This document shows, piece by piece, positions 8,710 to 17,105 of a stretch of 64,000 nt of DNA. Source of the stretch: Sphingobacteriaceae bacterium (lineage in GTDB: Bacteria; Bacteroidota; Bacteroidia; Sphingobacteriales; Sphingobacteriaceae); contig JAGIAD010000029.1 of assembly GCA_017745075.1 (NCBI GenBank), positions 124,001 through 188,000 of the forward strand. Reading direction: 5' to 3'. The position numbers and the translations under genes were made by a program. Below the pieces are notes generated by a model. The model had not been told where the DNA came from and did no database searches. It saw only the letters and a list, made by a program, of their open reading frames with translations. Each line of letters starts with the position of its first letter. The stretch's first letter is position 1.

Positions 8710-9630
8710 TTAATGACGGGTATCGTTTCCGTGATAAATACTCAGGTAACTTTCATATCTTGAGATGGCAATTTCGCCTTCATTAACCGCTTCAATAACG
8801 GCACAACCCGGTTCGTTTATATGGCGGCAATTGTTGAAACGGCAGTTGTGCGAAGTTTCGAAAATCTCCCTGAAAAAATGCCCAAGCTCTTCTTTTTCAA
8901 TATCGATCACCCCTAATTCACGGATGCCTGGCGTATCTACAATAAAACCACCCTGTGGCAATTCGAACATTTCGGCAAAGGTTGTGGTATGTTGCCCTTT
9001 ATCGCTCCAGTCAGAAACCTCGCCTGTTCTTAAATCACGATCGGGCAATAAGGCATTAATCAGGCTCGATTTACCTACACCGGAGTGACCCGAAATTAAG
9101 GTAATTTTACCCGTAATCAGTTCCTGGATCACAGAGATATTAATTCCTTTTAAGGCCGAAACCTCATAACAGGCATAACCGATATTTTCGTAGATATTTT
9201 TAAACTCCTGCAAAATCTCCAGGCCTTGCTTGCTGAACAGGTCGAGTTTATTGAATACCAAAACCGCAGGTACATCATAAGCTTCGGCGGTGACCAAAAA
9301 CCGGTCTATAAACCCCAAAGAGGTACGCGGCGAAGCTAAAGTAACCACCAGAATGGCCATATCTAAATTCGCGGCCAAAATCTGGGCCTGCTTACTCAGG
9401 TTGATCGATTTACGGATGATATAGTTTTTACGGGGCAGCATTTCATTGATCAAGCCCTGATTGCTATCCCGCTCGAACTCAAACTTCACCCTGTCGCCCA
9501 CTGCAATAGGGTTGGTTGTTTTAAGTCCCTTAATCCTGAATTTCCCTACAATCCGGCAATCATAGCGTTCGCCATTATCGGCCAGAACACTGTACCAGCT
9601 TCCTGTAGATTTGATAACTAATCCCTGCAT
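8710..9630 (-). CDS. rsgA: Ribosome small-subunit GTPase RsgA
   Basis: 306 residues with the circularly permuted GTPase order typical of RsgA/YjeQ: G4 NKLD at 127-130, G5 SAL at 158-160, G1 GHSGVGKS at 181-188, and G3 DTPG at 232-235. An N-terminal OB-fold covers about 1-70, and a C-terminal zinc knuckle uses Cys263, Cys268, His270 and Cys276. It helps late maturation of the 30S subunit and is stimulated by the ribosome. It is transcribed away from fumC. Confidence 0.97.
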   Translation of the reverse strand: MQGLVIKSTGSWYSVLADNGERYDCRIVGKFRIKGLKTTNPIAVGDRVKFEFERDSNQGLINEMLPRKNYIIRKSINLSKQAQILAANLDMAILVVTLASPRTSLGFIDRFLVTAEAYDVPAVLVFNKLDLFSKQGLEILQEFKNIYENIGYACYEVSALKGINISVIQELITGKITLISGHSGVGKSSLINALLPDRDLRTGEVSDWSDKGQHTTTFAEMFELPQGGFIVDTPGIRELGVIDIEKEELGHFFREIFETSHNCRFNNCRHINEPGCAVIEAVNEGEIAISRYESYLSIYHGNDTRH

Positions 9631-9777
9631 ATTTGCAGTAAAGGTATGAATATGATTCCATTGGTAGAAGTGGCGCTGGCGGATAAAAGTTTATGCTCTG
9701 GACAGTACCTTCCGGCTATATTCTTGCTATCTACCAAATATCTTACATAAATACAACGCTTTAAAAGGCAAAAAACC

Positions 9778-9785
9778 TAAATTTG
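9778..9785 (+). promoter_or_regulatory. -7 element upstream of fumC
   Basis: TAAATTTG, an exact TAnnTTTG match, ends 22 bases before the fumC ATG. I find no clean -33 TTG at the expected distance. Confidence 0.5.
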
Positions 9786-9807
9786 CCACAACAAAAATCA
9801 AAATATA

Positions 9808-11205
9808 ATGAGTTTCAGAATAGAACACGATACCATGGGCGAGGTGCAGGTACCTGCCGACAAATACTGGGGTGCACAAACCGAACGCTCACGCAATAAC
9901 TTTAAAATCGGTCCGGAAGGTTCGATGCCCAAAGAAATTATCCATGCTTTTGGATACCTGAAGAAAGCAGCGGCACTGGCCAATAATGAGCTTGGTGTAT
10001 TATCGGCCGATAAAGCCGAACTTATTGCCAAAGCTTGTGATGAAATTATTGCCGGCCAGTTGGATGATCAGTTCCCATTGGTAATCTGGCAAACCGGTTC
10101 GGGTACTCAAAGCAACATGAATGGCAATGAGGTAATTGCAAACCGTGCACACGTGATTAATGGTGGTGCACTGGCTGATGATAAAAAAGTTCTTCACCCT
10201 AATGATGATGTAAACAAATCGCAATCATCAAACGATACCTATCCTACTGCAATGCACATTGCAGCCTATAAATTAACTGTTGAAAATACCATTCCGGGTT
10301 TAACCCATTTAAGAAATGCTTTGGCTAAAAAAGCTGAAGAATTTGCGGGGATTACCAAAACCGGCCGCACCCACTTTATGGATGCTACACCACTAACCTT
10401 GGGCCAGGAATTTTCAGGCTATGTGCAGCAGATCGATAACAGCATCAGGGCCATTAAAAATGCGCTGGTAATGGTTGCCGAATTGGCTTTAGGAGGTACG
10501 GCTGTTGGTACAGGCTTAAATACGCCTAAAGGATACGATGTTTTAGTAGCCAAAAAAATTGCTGAGTTAACCGGTTTACCTTTCGTTACTGCCCCAAATA
10601 AATTTGAAGCTTTGGCAGCACATGATGCAATGGTTGAACTTTCTGGGGCTTTAAAACGTACAGCCGTTGCTTTAATGAAAGTAGCTAATGATGTAAGGAT
10701 GTTAAGCTCGGGCCCGCGTTGTGGTATTGGCGAAATCATCATTCCTGATAATGAGCCAGGATCATCAATCATGCCGGGTAAAGTTAACCCAACCCAGCCT
10801 GAGGCTTTAACCATGGTTTGCGCCCAGGTAATCGGCAACGATGTTGCGGTTTCAGTGGGTGGCATGTCAGGTCATTTCGAACTGAACGTTTTTAAACCAT
10901 TAATTGCCGCTAATGTATTGCAATCGGCACGTTTAATCGGCGATGCCTGCGTTTCTTTCACCGATAAATGTGCAGAAGGAATTACCGCCAACTTACCGGA
11001 GATTGAAAAACACTTACAGAATTCGTTAATGCTGGTTACTGCATTAAACCCACACGTAGGTTACGAAAATGCAGCAAAAATTGCTAAAAAAGCACATAAA
11101 GAAAATAAAACATTAAAAGCTGCAGCAGTAGAACTGGGTTTATTAACAGCCAAGCAATTTGATGAGTGGGTACGCCCTGAAGATATGGTTGGCAGCCTGA
11201 AATAA
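9808..11205 (+). CDS. fumC: Class II fumarate hydratase
   Basis: 465 residues, the normal length. It interconverts fumarate and malate in the citric acid cycle as an iron-independent homotetramer. Visible family marks are SGTQSNMN near 97, the TGRTHFMDATP region near 188 with the catalytic histidine, and the fumarase/aspartase signature GSSIMPGKVNP near 317. The start follows a good -7 box, and a 12-bp hairpin follows the stop, so it is probably monocistronic. Confidence 0.97.
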   Translation: MSFRIEHDTMGEVQVPADKYWGAQTERSRNNFKIGPEGSMPKEIIHAFGYLKKAAALANNELGVLSADKAELIAKACDEIIAGQLDDQFPLVIWQTGSGTQSNMNGNEVIANRAHVINGGALADDKKVLHPNDDVNKSQSSNDTYPTAMHIAAYKLTVENTIPGLTHLRNALAKKAEEFAGITKTGRTHFMDATPLTLGQEFSGYVQQIDNSIRAIKNALVMVAELALGGTAVGTGLNTPKGYDVLVAKKIAELTGLPFVTAPNKFEALAAHDAMVELSGALKRTAVALMKVANDVRMLSSGPRCGIGEIIIPDNEPGSSIMPGKVNPTQPEALTMVCAQVIGNDVAVSVGGMSGHFELNVFKPLIAANVLQSARLIGDACVSFTDKCAEGITANLPEIEKHLQNSLMLVTALNPHVGYENAAKIAKKAHKENKTLKAAAVELGLLTAKQFDEWVRPEDMVGSLK

Positions 11206-11215
11206 GCCAGTATTT

Positions 11216-11245
11216 AACCGCTAAGTTACTGGCAACTTAGCGGTT
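11216..11245 (+). terminator. Hairpin terminator after fumC
   Basis: Twelve-bp perfect stem AACCGCTAAGTT / AACTTAGCGGTT with a six-base loop, 10 bases past the fumC stop. The following DNA is A/T-rich but lacks a long T-run. Confidence 0.7.
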
Positions 11246-11306
11246 AATATAAAATACCGCCTGTAAATGAGGTTCAAATCAAAATATTAAATAAACAATA
11301 GACCAT

Positions 11307-11654
11307 ATGGAACCAATAATTGCTACAATGATCAGCATGATATCTATCATTGCCCCTTGTATCGTACTTGGAGCTTGCTGTTATTTTTTAGCAAAGAAAG
11401 CAGTTATTGAGGCTATTTTAATGACCATTGGGTCAGGAATGGGGTTAATTATTCAATTATTTTACCTTTTGATACCTATTTTAATGAGCTATAAGGGTAT
11501 GTCCTACAGCAATATTTCAAAGTATTATACCGTAGTTGGTATTTTCAACCTCATTGCCAGCCTATGCTTTGCCATTGGTTTTTTAATATTGATCGTCAAT
11601 ACCGTTAAAAAGAATAAGATCGTTAAGGATCAGTTCCTTAAAAGCATCGATTAA
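11307..11654 (+). CDS. Small membrane protein of unknown function
   Basis: 115 residues with three hydrophobic segments (about 5-27, 34-60 and 76-100) and a lysine-rich cytoplasmic tail (VKKNKIVKDQFLKS). Two cysteines fall in the first helix. No family recognised. It is followed after seven bases by a lipoprotein gene and then an S1/P1 nuclease, so the three are probably co-transcribed. Confidence 0.7.
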   Translation: MEPIIATMISMISIIAPCIVLGACCYFLAKKAVIEAILMTIGSGMGLIIQLFYLLIPILMSYKGMSYSNISKYYTVVGIFNLIASLCFAIGFLILIVNTVKKNKIVKDQFLKSID

Positions 11655-11661
11655 CCATACA

Positions 11662-12177
11662 ATGAACAAATTGCACCCTGGCTTAAGGAATTTCTACATC
11701 ATCCTTTTTATATTACCCATTTTACATCTAGCCTGTAGTCCTAGGCCAAATATCCAGGGCAAGGGCGAAGACTTTATGCAGGGTGTTTGGAATGAAGATT
11801 CGGTTGCCTTCAGCAACAAGCTGAGCAACTATACCCAGCATCACTTTAAATTTACCTGTGATTCGGTTTATATCGACATGGTTACCCATAGCAAAGTAAA
11901 CCTTTACGAAGATTCGTGTTATAAAAACGGCATCTGGAAAGAGTATGCCAAGGGCGTTTATGCTGTAAGGGGCGATACACTATTTATTGGTGCTACCTTT
12001 ACACATGCCAATTACAAACAAAAAATATCAGGTTGTTACCGCACCGGTAGATATGAAAAGAATTTCCTGATCAAAAAACATGCTGCCGATACCTTATCTT
12101 TAGAAAGTTTAAGCGACCAGCGCGAAATCAAATTAATCCTCAAACAAAAGATTACCTGCGTACAAAAAGAATTATAA
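11662..12177 (+). CDS. Lipoprotein of unknown function
   Basis: 171 residues. A basic N-terminus and hydrophobic stretch end in the lipobox LHLAC with Cys25, so it is probably lipid-anchored. The mature part resembles small lipocalin-like or stress-type Bacteroidota lipoproteins (GVWNEDSVAFS, GVYAVRGDTLFIGATF) that test a value against a written output, but I cannot assign a family. Four further cysteines are present. It ends two bases before the nuclease gene, so coupling is likely. Confidence 0.7.
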   Translation: MNKLHPGLRNFYIILFILPILHLACSPRPNIQGKGEDFMQGVWNEDSVAFSNKLSNYTQHHFKFTCDSVYIDMVTHSKVNLYEDSCYKNGIWKEYAKGVYAVRGDTLFIGATFTHANYKQKISGCYRTGRYEKNFLIKKHAADTLSLESLSDQREIKLILKQKITCVQKEL

Positions 12178-12179
12178 AA

Positions 12180-12986
12180 ATGATTTTAACATCAATTAAA
12201 AAGAAAATAACTACTGCTATTGCAGTTGGTTTTTTGGCTTATTTACCCATGCAGGCAAATGCCTGGGGTATGATTGGCCACCGTGTGGTTGGAGAAATTG
12301 CCGATAGTTATTTAAAGGCAAAAACGCGCAAAGCCATTAAAGATATTTTAGGTTATGAAAGTTTGGCCATGTGTGCCAATTGGGGCGATTTTATCAAATC
12401 AGACTCCACCTACAATTATATGTACAACTGGCACTTTGTTAACCTGCCTGCAGGATTGAATAAAGATGGTGTTTACAACTTTCTGGAAACAGAAAAATCT
12501 CCGAACCTTTACAATAAAATCCCTGAGTTGATCGCTATTTTAAAGAAAACCAGCAGTACTGCCGATGAAAAGAAACTGGCTTTACGCATGCTGGTACATT
12601 TAGCAGGCGATTTATGTCAGCCGATGCATGTTGCACGTAAAGAAGACTTAGGCGGAAACCGCATTTCGGTATTGTGGTTTAACGAAAAGTCAAATCTTCA
12701 TCGGGTATGGGATGAGCAGCTGATTGAATACCAACAGTTAAGCTATACCGAATATGCAAAAGCCATTAACCATGCTTCGGCCATACAGCTTTATAACTGG
12801 CAGCATACAGTTCTGAAAGATTGCATTTACGAATCGTATACGATCTGCAATAAAATTTACGATACGGCCAAACCCGATTCTAAATTAAGCTACCGCTATA
12901 ATTTCGAATGGATTGATACCCTTAACAACCAACTTTTAAAGGGTGGGGTTCGCCTGGCAAAAATGCTGAACGATATTTACGGATAA
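12180..12986 (+). CDS. S1/P1-type zinc nuclease, exported
   Basis: 268 residues. After a signal peptide (cleavage near ANA/W), the mature protein would begin with Trp29, whose main chain is a zinc ligand in this family. GHRVVGEIAD (His34), CANWGDF, WHFVNLP, HLAGDLCQPMHVAR and NLHRVWDEQL supply the other histidine and aspartate ligands of a three-zinc site. Such enzymes degrade single-stranded DNA or RNA, here probably in the periplasm or outside for nutrient recovery. Last gene of a three-gene group, with a strong terminator behind it. Confidence 0.93.
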   Translation: MILTSIKKKITTAIAVGFLAYLPMQANAWGMIGHRVVGEIADSYLKAKTRKAIKDILGYESLAMCANWGDFIKSDSTYNYMYNWHFVNLPAGLNKDGVYNFLETEKSPNLYNKIPELIAILKKTSSTADEKKLALRMLVHLAGDLCQPMHVARKEDLGGNRISVLWFNEKSNLHRVWDEQLIEYQQLSYTEYAKAINHASAIQLYNWQHTVLKDCIYESYTICNKIYDTAKPDSKLSYRYNFEWIDTLNNQLLKGGVRLAKMLNDIYG

Positions 12987-13004
12987 ATAATCTTGTCATT
13001 ATTC

Positions 13005-13039
13005 AATGCCCTATGCTATTAGCTTAGGGCATTTTTTTT
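13005..13039 (+). terminator. Rho-independent terminator after the S1/P1 nuclease
   Basis: Stem AATGCCCTA / TAGGGCATT followed directly by eight T residues. It lies 19 bases beyond the nuclease stop. Confidence 0.9.
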
Positions 13040-13104
13040 GACCGGTGTAACACATTAACGATGAGATCCGTTTAGTTTAATATAAACCAAATCAATTATA
13101 AACC

Positions 13105-13527
13105 ATGAAAAAATTATTACTTATTTTAACTGCGTGCTTAGCCTTAAGCTGTAAAAAAGACCTGGATAAAACACTAACTAAAAAAGACTGGCGCATCGAA
13201 TCGGCTACGGTAAAACCGGCAATGACCATTGGTCAAAAAACAAGCACAAACTACCTTGAACTAATGGGGCCATCCAGCTGTGTGAGTAACTCCATGATAT
13301 CTTTTTCGCCAGAAGGAACTTACGTTTGGGGTTCAAATGGGGCACTTTGCGATGTCCTATCCGATACAAGCGTTAAAACCTGGAAAAGAGAGGGCGATCA
13401 GATTTTTTTATCAGCAATGCCAAAATCTCCAATGACATTAAAAGGCGATAAACTCAGCCAAATCACTTCAACCACGACACCAGACGGAATTATTTATACA
13501 TTTGTTTTTGTATATAAATCAAAATAA
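13105..13527 (+). CDS. Lipoprotein of unknown function
   Basis: 140 residues with a lipoprotein signal MKKLLLILTACLALSC (Cys16) followed by KKDLDKTLTKKDW. The mature part has the pattern of small Bacteroidota lipocalin-like lipoproteins (DWRIESATVKP, ISFSPEGTYVWGSNG). Function unknown. Its stop sits one base before the TTG start proposed for the tyrosine phosphatase gene, so the two may be co-transcribed. Confidence 0.75.
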   Translation: MKKLLLILTACLALSCKKDLDKTLTKKDWRIESATVKPAMTIGQKTSTNYLELMGPSSCVSNSMISFSPEGTYVWGSNGALCDVLSDTSVKTWKREGDQIFLSAMPKSPMTLKGDKLSQITSTTTPDGIIYTFVFVYKSK

Positions 13528-13528
13528 A

Positions 13529-13963
13529 TTGAAAATATTAATGGTTTGCCTCGGCAACATCTGCCGTTCGCCGCTTGCCGAAGGCATTATGCAGCACCTG
13601 GCAGATGAAAAACTATTAAACTGGAAAATTGCTTCGGCAGGAACAGGCAACTGGCACATTGGCAAAGCGCCAGACCACAGGAGTATTGCAGCAGCCAAAG
13701 CAATGGGTTACGATATTAGTAAACAGCGGGCGCAACAGTTTAAGCACTCCATGTTTGCCGAGTACGACCTTATTTTGGTTATGGACCGCAATAATCTGAC
13801 TGATGTTATGAATCTCGCAAAAAGCGATGAAGAGCGGAAAAAAGTTAAACTTTTTCTTGATAACGACGAAGTTACAGATCCATATTGGGATAATGCGCTA
13901 TTTAGCCCTGTTTGCAGGCAGGTTGAAAAAAGATGTATGGAAATTATCAAACAACTTTCTTAA
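13529..13963 (+). CDS. Low-molecular-weight protein-tyrosine phosphatase
   Basis: 144 residues if started at TTG 13529, which gives the family-typical MKILMVCLGNICRSP. An ATG at 13541 would cut into the first strand, and an upstream reading would overlap the previous gene. The P-loop C(X)5R is Cys7 to Arg13 with Ser14. The DPYWD segment near the end holds the catalytic aspartate. It dephosphorylates phosphotyrosine, often on polysaccharide-export kinases, though none is adjacent. Cytoplasmic. Confidence 0.92.
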   Translation: MKILMVCLGNICRSPLAEGIMQHLADEKLLNWKIASAGTGNWHIGKAPDHRSIAAAKAMGYDISKQRAQQFKHSMFAEYDLILVMDRNNLTDVMNLAKSDEERKKVKLFLDNDEVTDPYWDNALFSPVCRQVEKRCMEIIKQLS

Positions 13964-14002
13964 ATTTAGCACTTACAATTGAAAATCCTAACCAAGTTAA
14001 AA

Positions 14003-14770
14003 ATGAAAAAATACTTATCCCTGTGTTTATTAATCGCAACTGTTTTTTTATTCCAGGCCTTTACCAATGTAAAAAAACCGGCCAAGGTTTTGGTTTTTTC
14101 CAAAACAAAAGGTTTTAGACACAATTCTATCGAAATCGGGAAAGAAATCATTCAAAAACTCGGAAAAGAGCATCACTTCGATGTAGATACCACCGAAAAT
14201 GCTGATCTATTCACTGAAAATAACCTTAAAAATTATTCTGCTGTTATCTTTTTAAGTACAACAGGCGACGTTCTTGATAACAAACAACAGATTGCTTTCG
14301 AAAGGTATATCCAGGCAGGAGGAGGCTATGTGGGCATCCATGCCGCAACTGATACCGAATACGATTGGCCTTGGTATGGCAAGCTGGCTGGCGCTTATTT
14401 CATCAGTCACCCGGCTGTACAGGAAGCTAAATTTATCATTAAAGACAAAAAACATCCTTCTACTCAATTCTTTACCGATTCTGTTTGGGTGAGAAAAGAT
14501 GAGCTTTACAACTTTAAAAATATCAACCCTGATATTAAAGTGCTGATTAATCTAGATGAAAAATCGTATACCGGTGGTAAAAACGGCGATTTTCACCCTT
14601 TTGCGTGGTACCATAACTTTGATGGTGGCAGGGCATTTTATACCTGCATGGGCCATACTAAAGAAGGCTGGGCTGAAGATAAATTCCAGAAACATTTATG
14701 GGGAGGCATTGAATATGCCATCGGCAGGCAGAAAAATCTAGACTATAGCAAGGCCCATTCAAAATTTTAA
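14003..14770 (+). CDS. ThuA-like domain protein, exported
   Basis: 255 residues from the ATG at 14003, chosen over an upstream TTG (13979) because it starts a signal peptide (MKKYLSLCLLIATVFLFQAF). The rest is a ThuA-like glutamine-amidotransferase fold: VLVFSKTKGFRHNSI, IFLSTTGDVL, GGGYVGIHAATDTEYDWPWY and GRAFYTCMGHT. ThuA proteins are linked to sugar, especially trehalose, catabolism, and Bacteroidota secreted forms often accompany glycan degradation. A GH29 fucosidase lies about 900 bases downstream. The catalytic role is unproven. Confidence 0.88.
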   Translation: MKKYLSLCLLIATVFLFQAFTNVKKPAKVLVFSKTKGFRHNSIEIGKEIIQKLGKEHHFDVDTTENADLFTENNLKNYSAVIFLSTTGDVLDNKQQIAFERYIQAGGGYVGIHAATDTEYDWPWYGKLAGAYFISHPAVQEAKFIIKDKKHPSTQFFTDSVWVRKDELYNFKNINPDIKVLINLDEKSYTGGKNGDFHPFAWYHNFDGGRAFYTCMGHTKEGWAEDKFQKHLWGGIEYAIGRQKNLDYSKAHSKF

Positions 14771-14775
14771 ACAAT

Positions 14776-14814
14776 ATATTGAGCTTGTTGATTATCCATC
14801 AGCAAGCTCAATAT
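14776..14814 (+). terminator. Strong hairpin between convergent genes
   Basis: Seventeen-bp stem with a five-base loop centred at 14795, six bases past the ThuA-like stop. One position is T opposite G on the plus strand (a U-G wobble in RNA) but A opposite C on the minus strand. This favours use as the terminator of the plus-strand gene, though it may also stop the convergent minus-strand gene. Confidence 0.75.
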
Positions 14815-14818
14815 TAAA

Positions 14819-15493
14819 TCATAGCTGCACTTTTTTATAGTTAACCAAATAAATATAGTTCAGCATACAGAAAGATGCTATTGCACCGAAAGTATGCCAT
14901 AAAAAATGGGTACCCATACTTAAAATACCCCATTTATCCACTATACGGAAAGTAAGTGCAAATATGAAAGCAATCAATGCAAACCCCACCCATTTGCCAT
15001 TCCTCCAATCGGTTTTAATCAGGTAGCCAAACACGGGGAATAAAACCAGTGCAGCCATAAAAGCATAGTTGATATTGATAAAAACCTGAAAATCGCCACG
15101 ACTAAAAAGGCTTCGGATATAAAACTGGAAAAAAGCATAAACGGCCACAATCAGTACGGCAAAATACCATTTGGTAAGTTTTGACAGAAAATAAATACCG
15201 GCCGACAGGCAGAGGAGCATAATCGGCATCCAATCCATCATGATAAAAATAGGCCAACGCCTTAATCCGTGATAGGTGGTACCGCCAATGCCACCGATAT
15301 AAAGTAATACCAGGGCAATGCTCAAAAAATTGTGCTGTTTAAAATTCCCCCAAACCTTTATCGTCCAGTAAACAGCAATAGCCAGGAAAAAGCAGCTTGT
15401 TATCGTGTTAAAAGGCTCCGGGAACAGCTGGTTCAAATTGGTTTCAGTGTACAGGGTGCCTCCATCAGGAGGATTTTGGATAAAAGCGCTCAT
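14819..15493 (-). CDS. CREST-superfamily membrane hydrolase, ceramidase-like
   Basis: 224 residues from the ATG at 15493; a TTG five codons upstream is the alternative. About seven hydrophobic helices. Residues arranged as in the CREST superfamily (alkaline ceramidase, PAQR, Per1) are GGTTYHG with His75, MMDWMP with Asp87, and GTHFLWHTF with His196 and His200, the set that binds zinc. A lipid-amide hydrolase role at the membrane is plausible in a sphingolipid-making Sphingobacteriaceae member, but the substrate is inference. Confidence 0.7.
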   Translation of the reverse strand: MSAFIQNPPDGGTLYTETNLNQLFPEPFNTITSCFFLAIAVYWTIKVWGNFKQHNFLSIALVLLYIGGIGGTTYHGLRRWPIFIMMDWMPIMLLCLSAGIYFLSKLTKWYFAVLIVAVYAFFQFYIRSLFSRGDFQVFININYAFMAALVLFPVFGYLIKTDWRNGKWVGFALIAFIFALTFRIVDKWGILSMGTHFLWHTFGAIASFCMLNYIYLVNYKKVQL

Positions 15494-15646
15494 GAATAAA
15501 TAACGCAAGAAAAAATTAAATGTTTGATATGCCTATGTAACGATCAGGATGGAAAAACAACCTGTTTTTTACAGGCTAAATATTGAAACTGTTAAGCCTG
15601 CAATCGTAATTATTTGTACTTTAGTTTGATCTAAGCTATAATAATT

Positions 15647-17098
15647 ATGAAACCTTTATTGATCTTTTTTTTATTCGTTACAACGGCAGTTTATGCCCAA
15701 AAAGCACCTGAACCTTATGGCGCGCTACCTTCTAAAAGGCAATTGGCCTGGCATGACATAGAAGTTTACGGGTTGATCCACTTTACACCAACCACATTCG
15801 AAAACAAAGAATGGGGCTTTGGTGATGCCGATCCGAAAACATTTAACCCAACAGATTTCAACGCCGATCAGATTGTTAAAGCGGCTAAGGCAGGCGGATT
15901 AAAAGGCATTATCCTCGTAGCCAAACATCATGATGGTTTTGCCCTGTGGCCAACCAAAACAACAGATTACAACATCAGTAAAAGTCCGTTTAGAGCGGGG
16001 AAGGGAAATTTAGTTAAAGAAGTGGAACAGGCTGTACGTAAAAACGGTTTAAAATTTGGCGTATACTGCTCACCATGGGACAGGAACAATGCGCTTTATG
16101 GTACCGATAAATACCTGGCCATCTACCAGGCGCAGTTAAAAGAACTTTACAGCAATTTTGGCGAACTTTTTATGAGCTGGCACGACGGCGCAAACGGTGG
16201 CGATGGTTATTACGGAGGTGCTAAAGAAAAACGCTCGATTGACAACACTACTTATTACGATTGGAAAAATACCTGGGCCATTACACGCCAAATGCAGCCA
16301 ATGGCCAATATCTTTAGCGATATTGGTTTAGATATCCGTTGGGTGGGCAATGAAAATGGAAATGCTGCAGAAACCTCATGGGCCACCTTTACACCGATGG
16401 CACCGGATGGGAAAAATGAAGCTGTTCCCGGACAAGCAAATTACCCGCAAAGTCCCGGAGGAATAAGAAACGGAAAATTCTGGATGCCGGCTGAATGTGA
16501 TGTGCCTTTGAGAAAAGGATGGTTTTATCATGCCAACGAACAGCCTAAAACTCCTGAAAAACTTTTCGACCTGTATTTAAAAAGTGTGGGCAGAGGCGCA
16601 GGACTAGACCTTGGCTTAGCACCAGATACGCGTGGACAACTTCACCAAGATGACGTAGCTGCCCTAAAAACCTTTGGCGACATGGTGAAACATACTTTCG
16701 AAAACAACCTGGCAAAAAATGCCGAAGTTAAAGCAAGCAACACACGCGGTAAAAAATACAACACAGCTGCCCTGCTTGATCATAACAAGGAAAGCTATTG
16801 GGCTACTGCTGATCATGTACACACAGCGAGCCTCGAACTGGATCTGAAAAACCTCAAGACTTTTGACATCATCAGTTTACAGGAATACATTCCACTGGGA
16901 CAAAGGATAGAAGCCTATACAGTTGAAATATTTGAAAAAAATGCCTGGAAAAAAGTTTACGATGGTACCAGTATAGGTGCAAAAAGACTAATTAAATTAG
17001 ATAGCCCTGTTACTACAAGTAAAGTGAAAATAAACGTGATCAAATCTCCTGTCTGTATTACGCTGAGCGAAATTGGATTGTACAAAAAAGCCGGTTAG
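15647..17098 (+). CDS. GH29 alpha-L-fucosidase, exported
   Basis: 483 residues with signal peptide MKPLLIFFLFVTTAVYAQ. The GH29 barrel covers about 30-350: GLIHFTPTTFENKEWGFGD, LVAKHHDGFALWPTKTTDY, and ELFMSWHDGANGG with the likely nucleophile aspartate in WHDGANG. The C-terminal 120 residues (NLAKNAEVKASNTRG onward) look like an F5/8 discoidin-type carbohydrate-binding domain. It removes alpha-L-fucose from glycans in the periplasm or outside. It stops seven bases before the convergent rhomboid gene. Confidence 0.92.
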   Translation: MKPLLIFFLFVTTAVYAQKAPEPYGALPSKRQLAWHDIEVYGLIHFTPTTFENKEWGFGDADPKTFNPTDFNADQIVKAAKAGGLKGIILVAKHHDGFALWPTKTTDYNISKSPFRAGKGNLVKEVEQAVRKNGLKFGVYCSPWDRNNALYGTDKYLAIYQAQLKELYSNFGELFMSWHDGANGGDGYYGGAKEKRSIDNTTYYDWKNTWAITRQMQPMANIFSDIGLDIRWVGNENGNAAETSWATFTPMAPDGKNEAVPGQANYPQSPGGIRNGKFWMPAECDVPLRKGWFYHANEQPKTPEKLFDLYLKSVGRGAGLDLGLAPDTRGQLHQDDVAALKTFGDMVKHTFENNLAKNAEVKASNTRGKKYNTAALLDHNKESYWATADHVHTASLELDLKNLKTFDIISLQEYIPLGQRIEAYTVEIFEKNAWKKVYDGTSIGAKRLIKLDSPVTTSKVKINVIKSPVCITLSEIGLYKKAG

Positions 17099-17105
17099 CT
17101 GGCTA

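Noticed and set aside
13502..13528. Upstream start for the tyrosine phosphatase
   Set aside because: It overlaps the previous gene by 26 bases and adds residues before the conserved MKILMVCLGN start.
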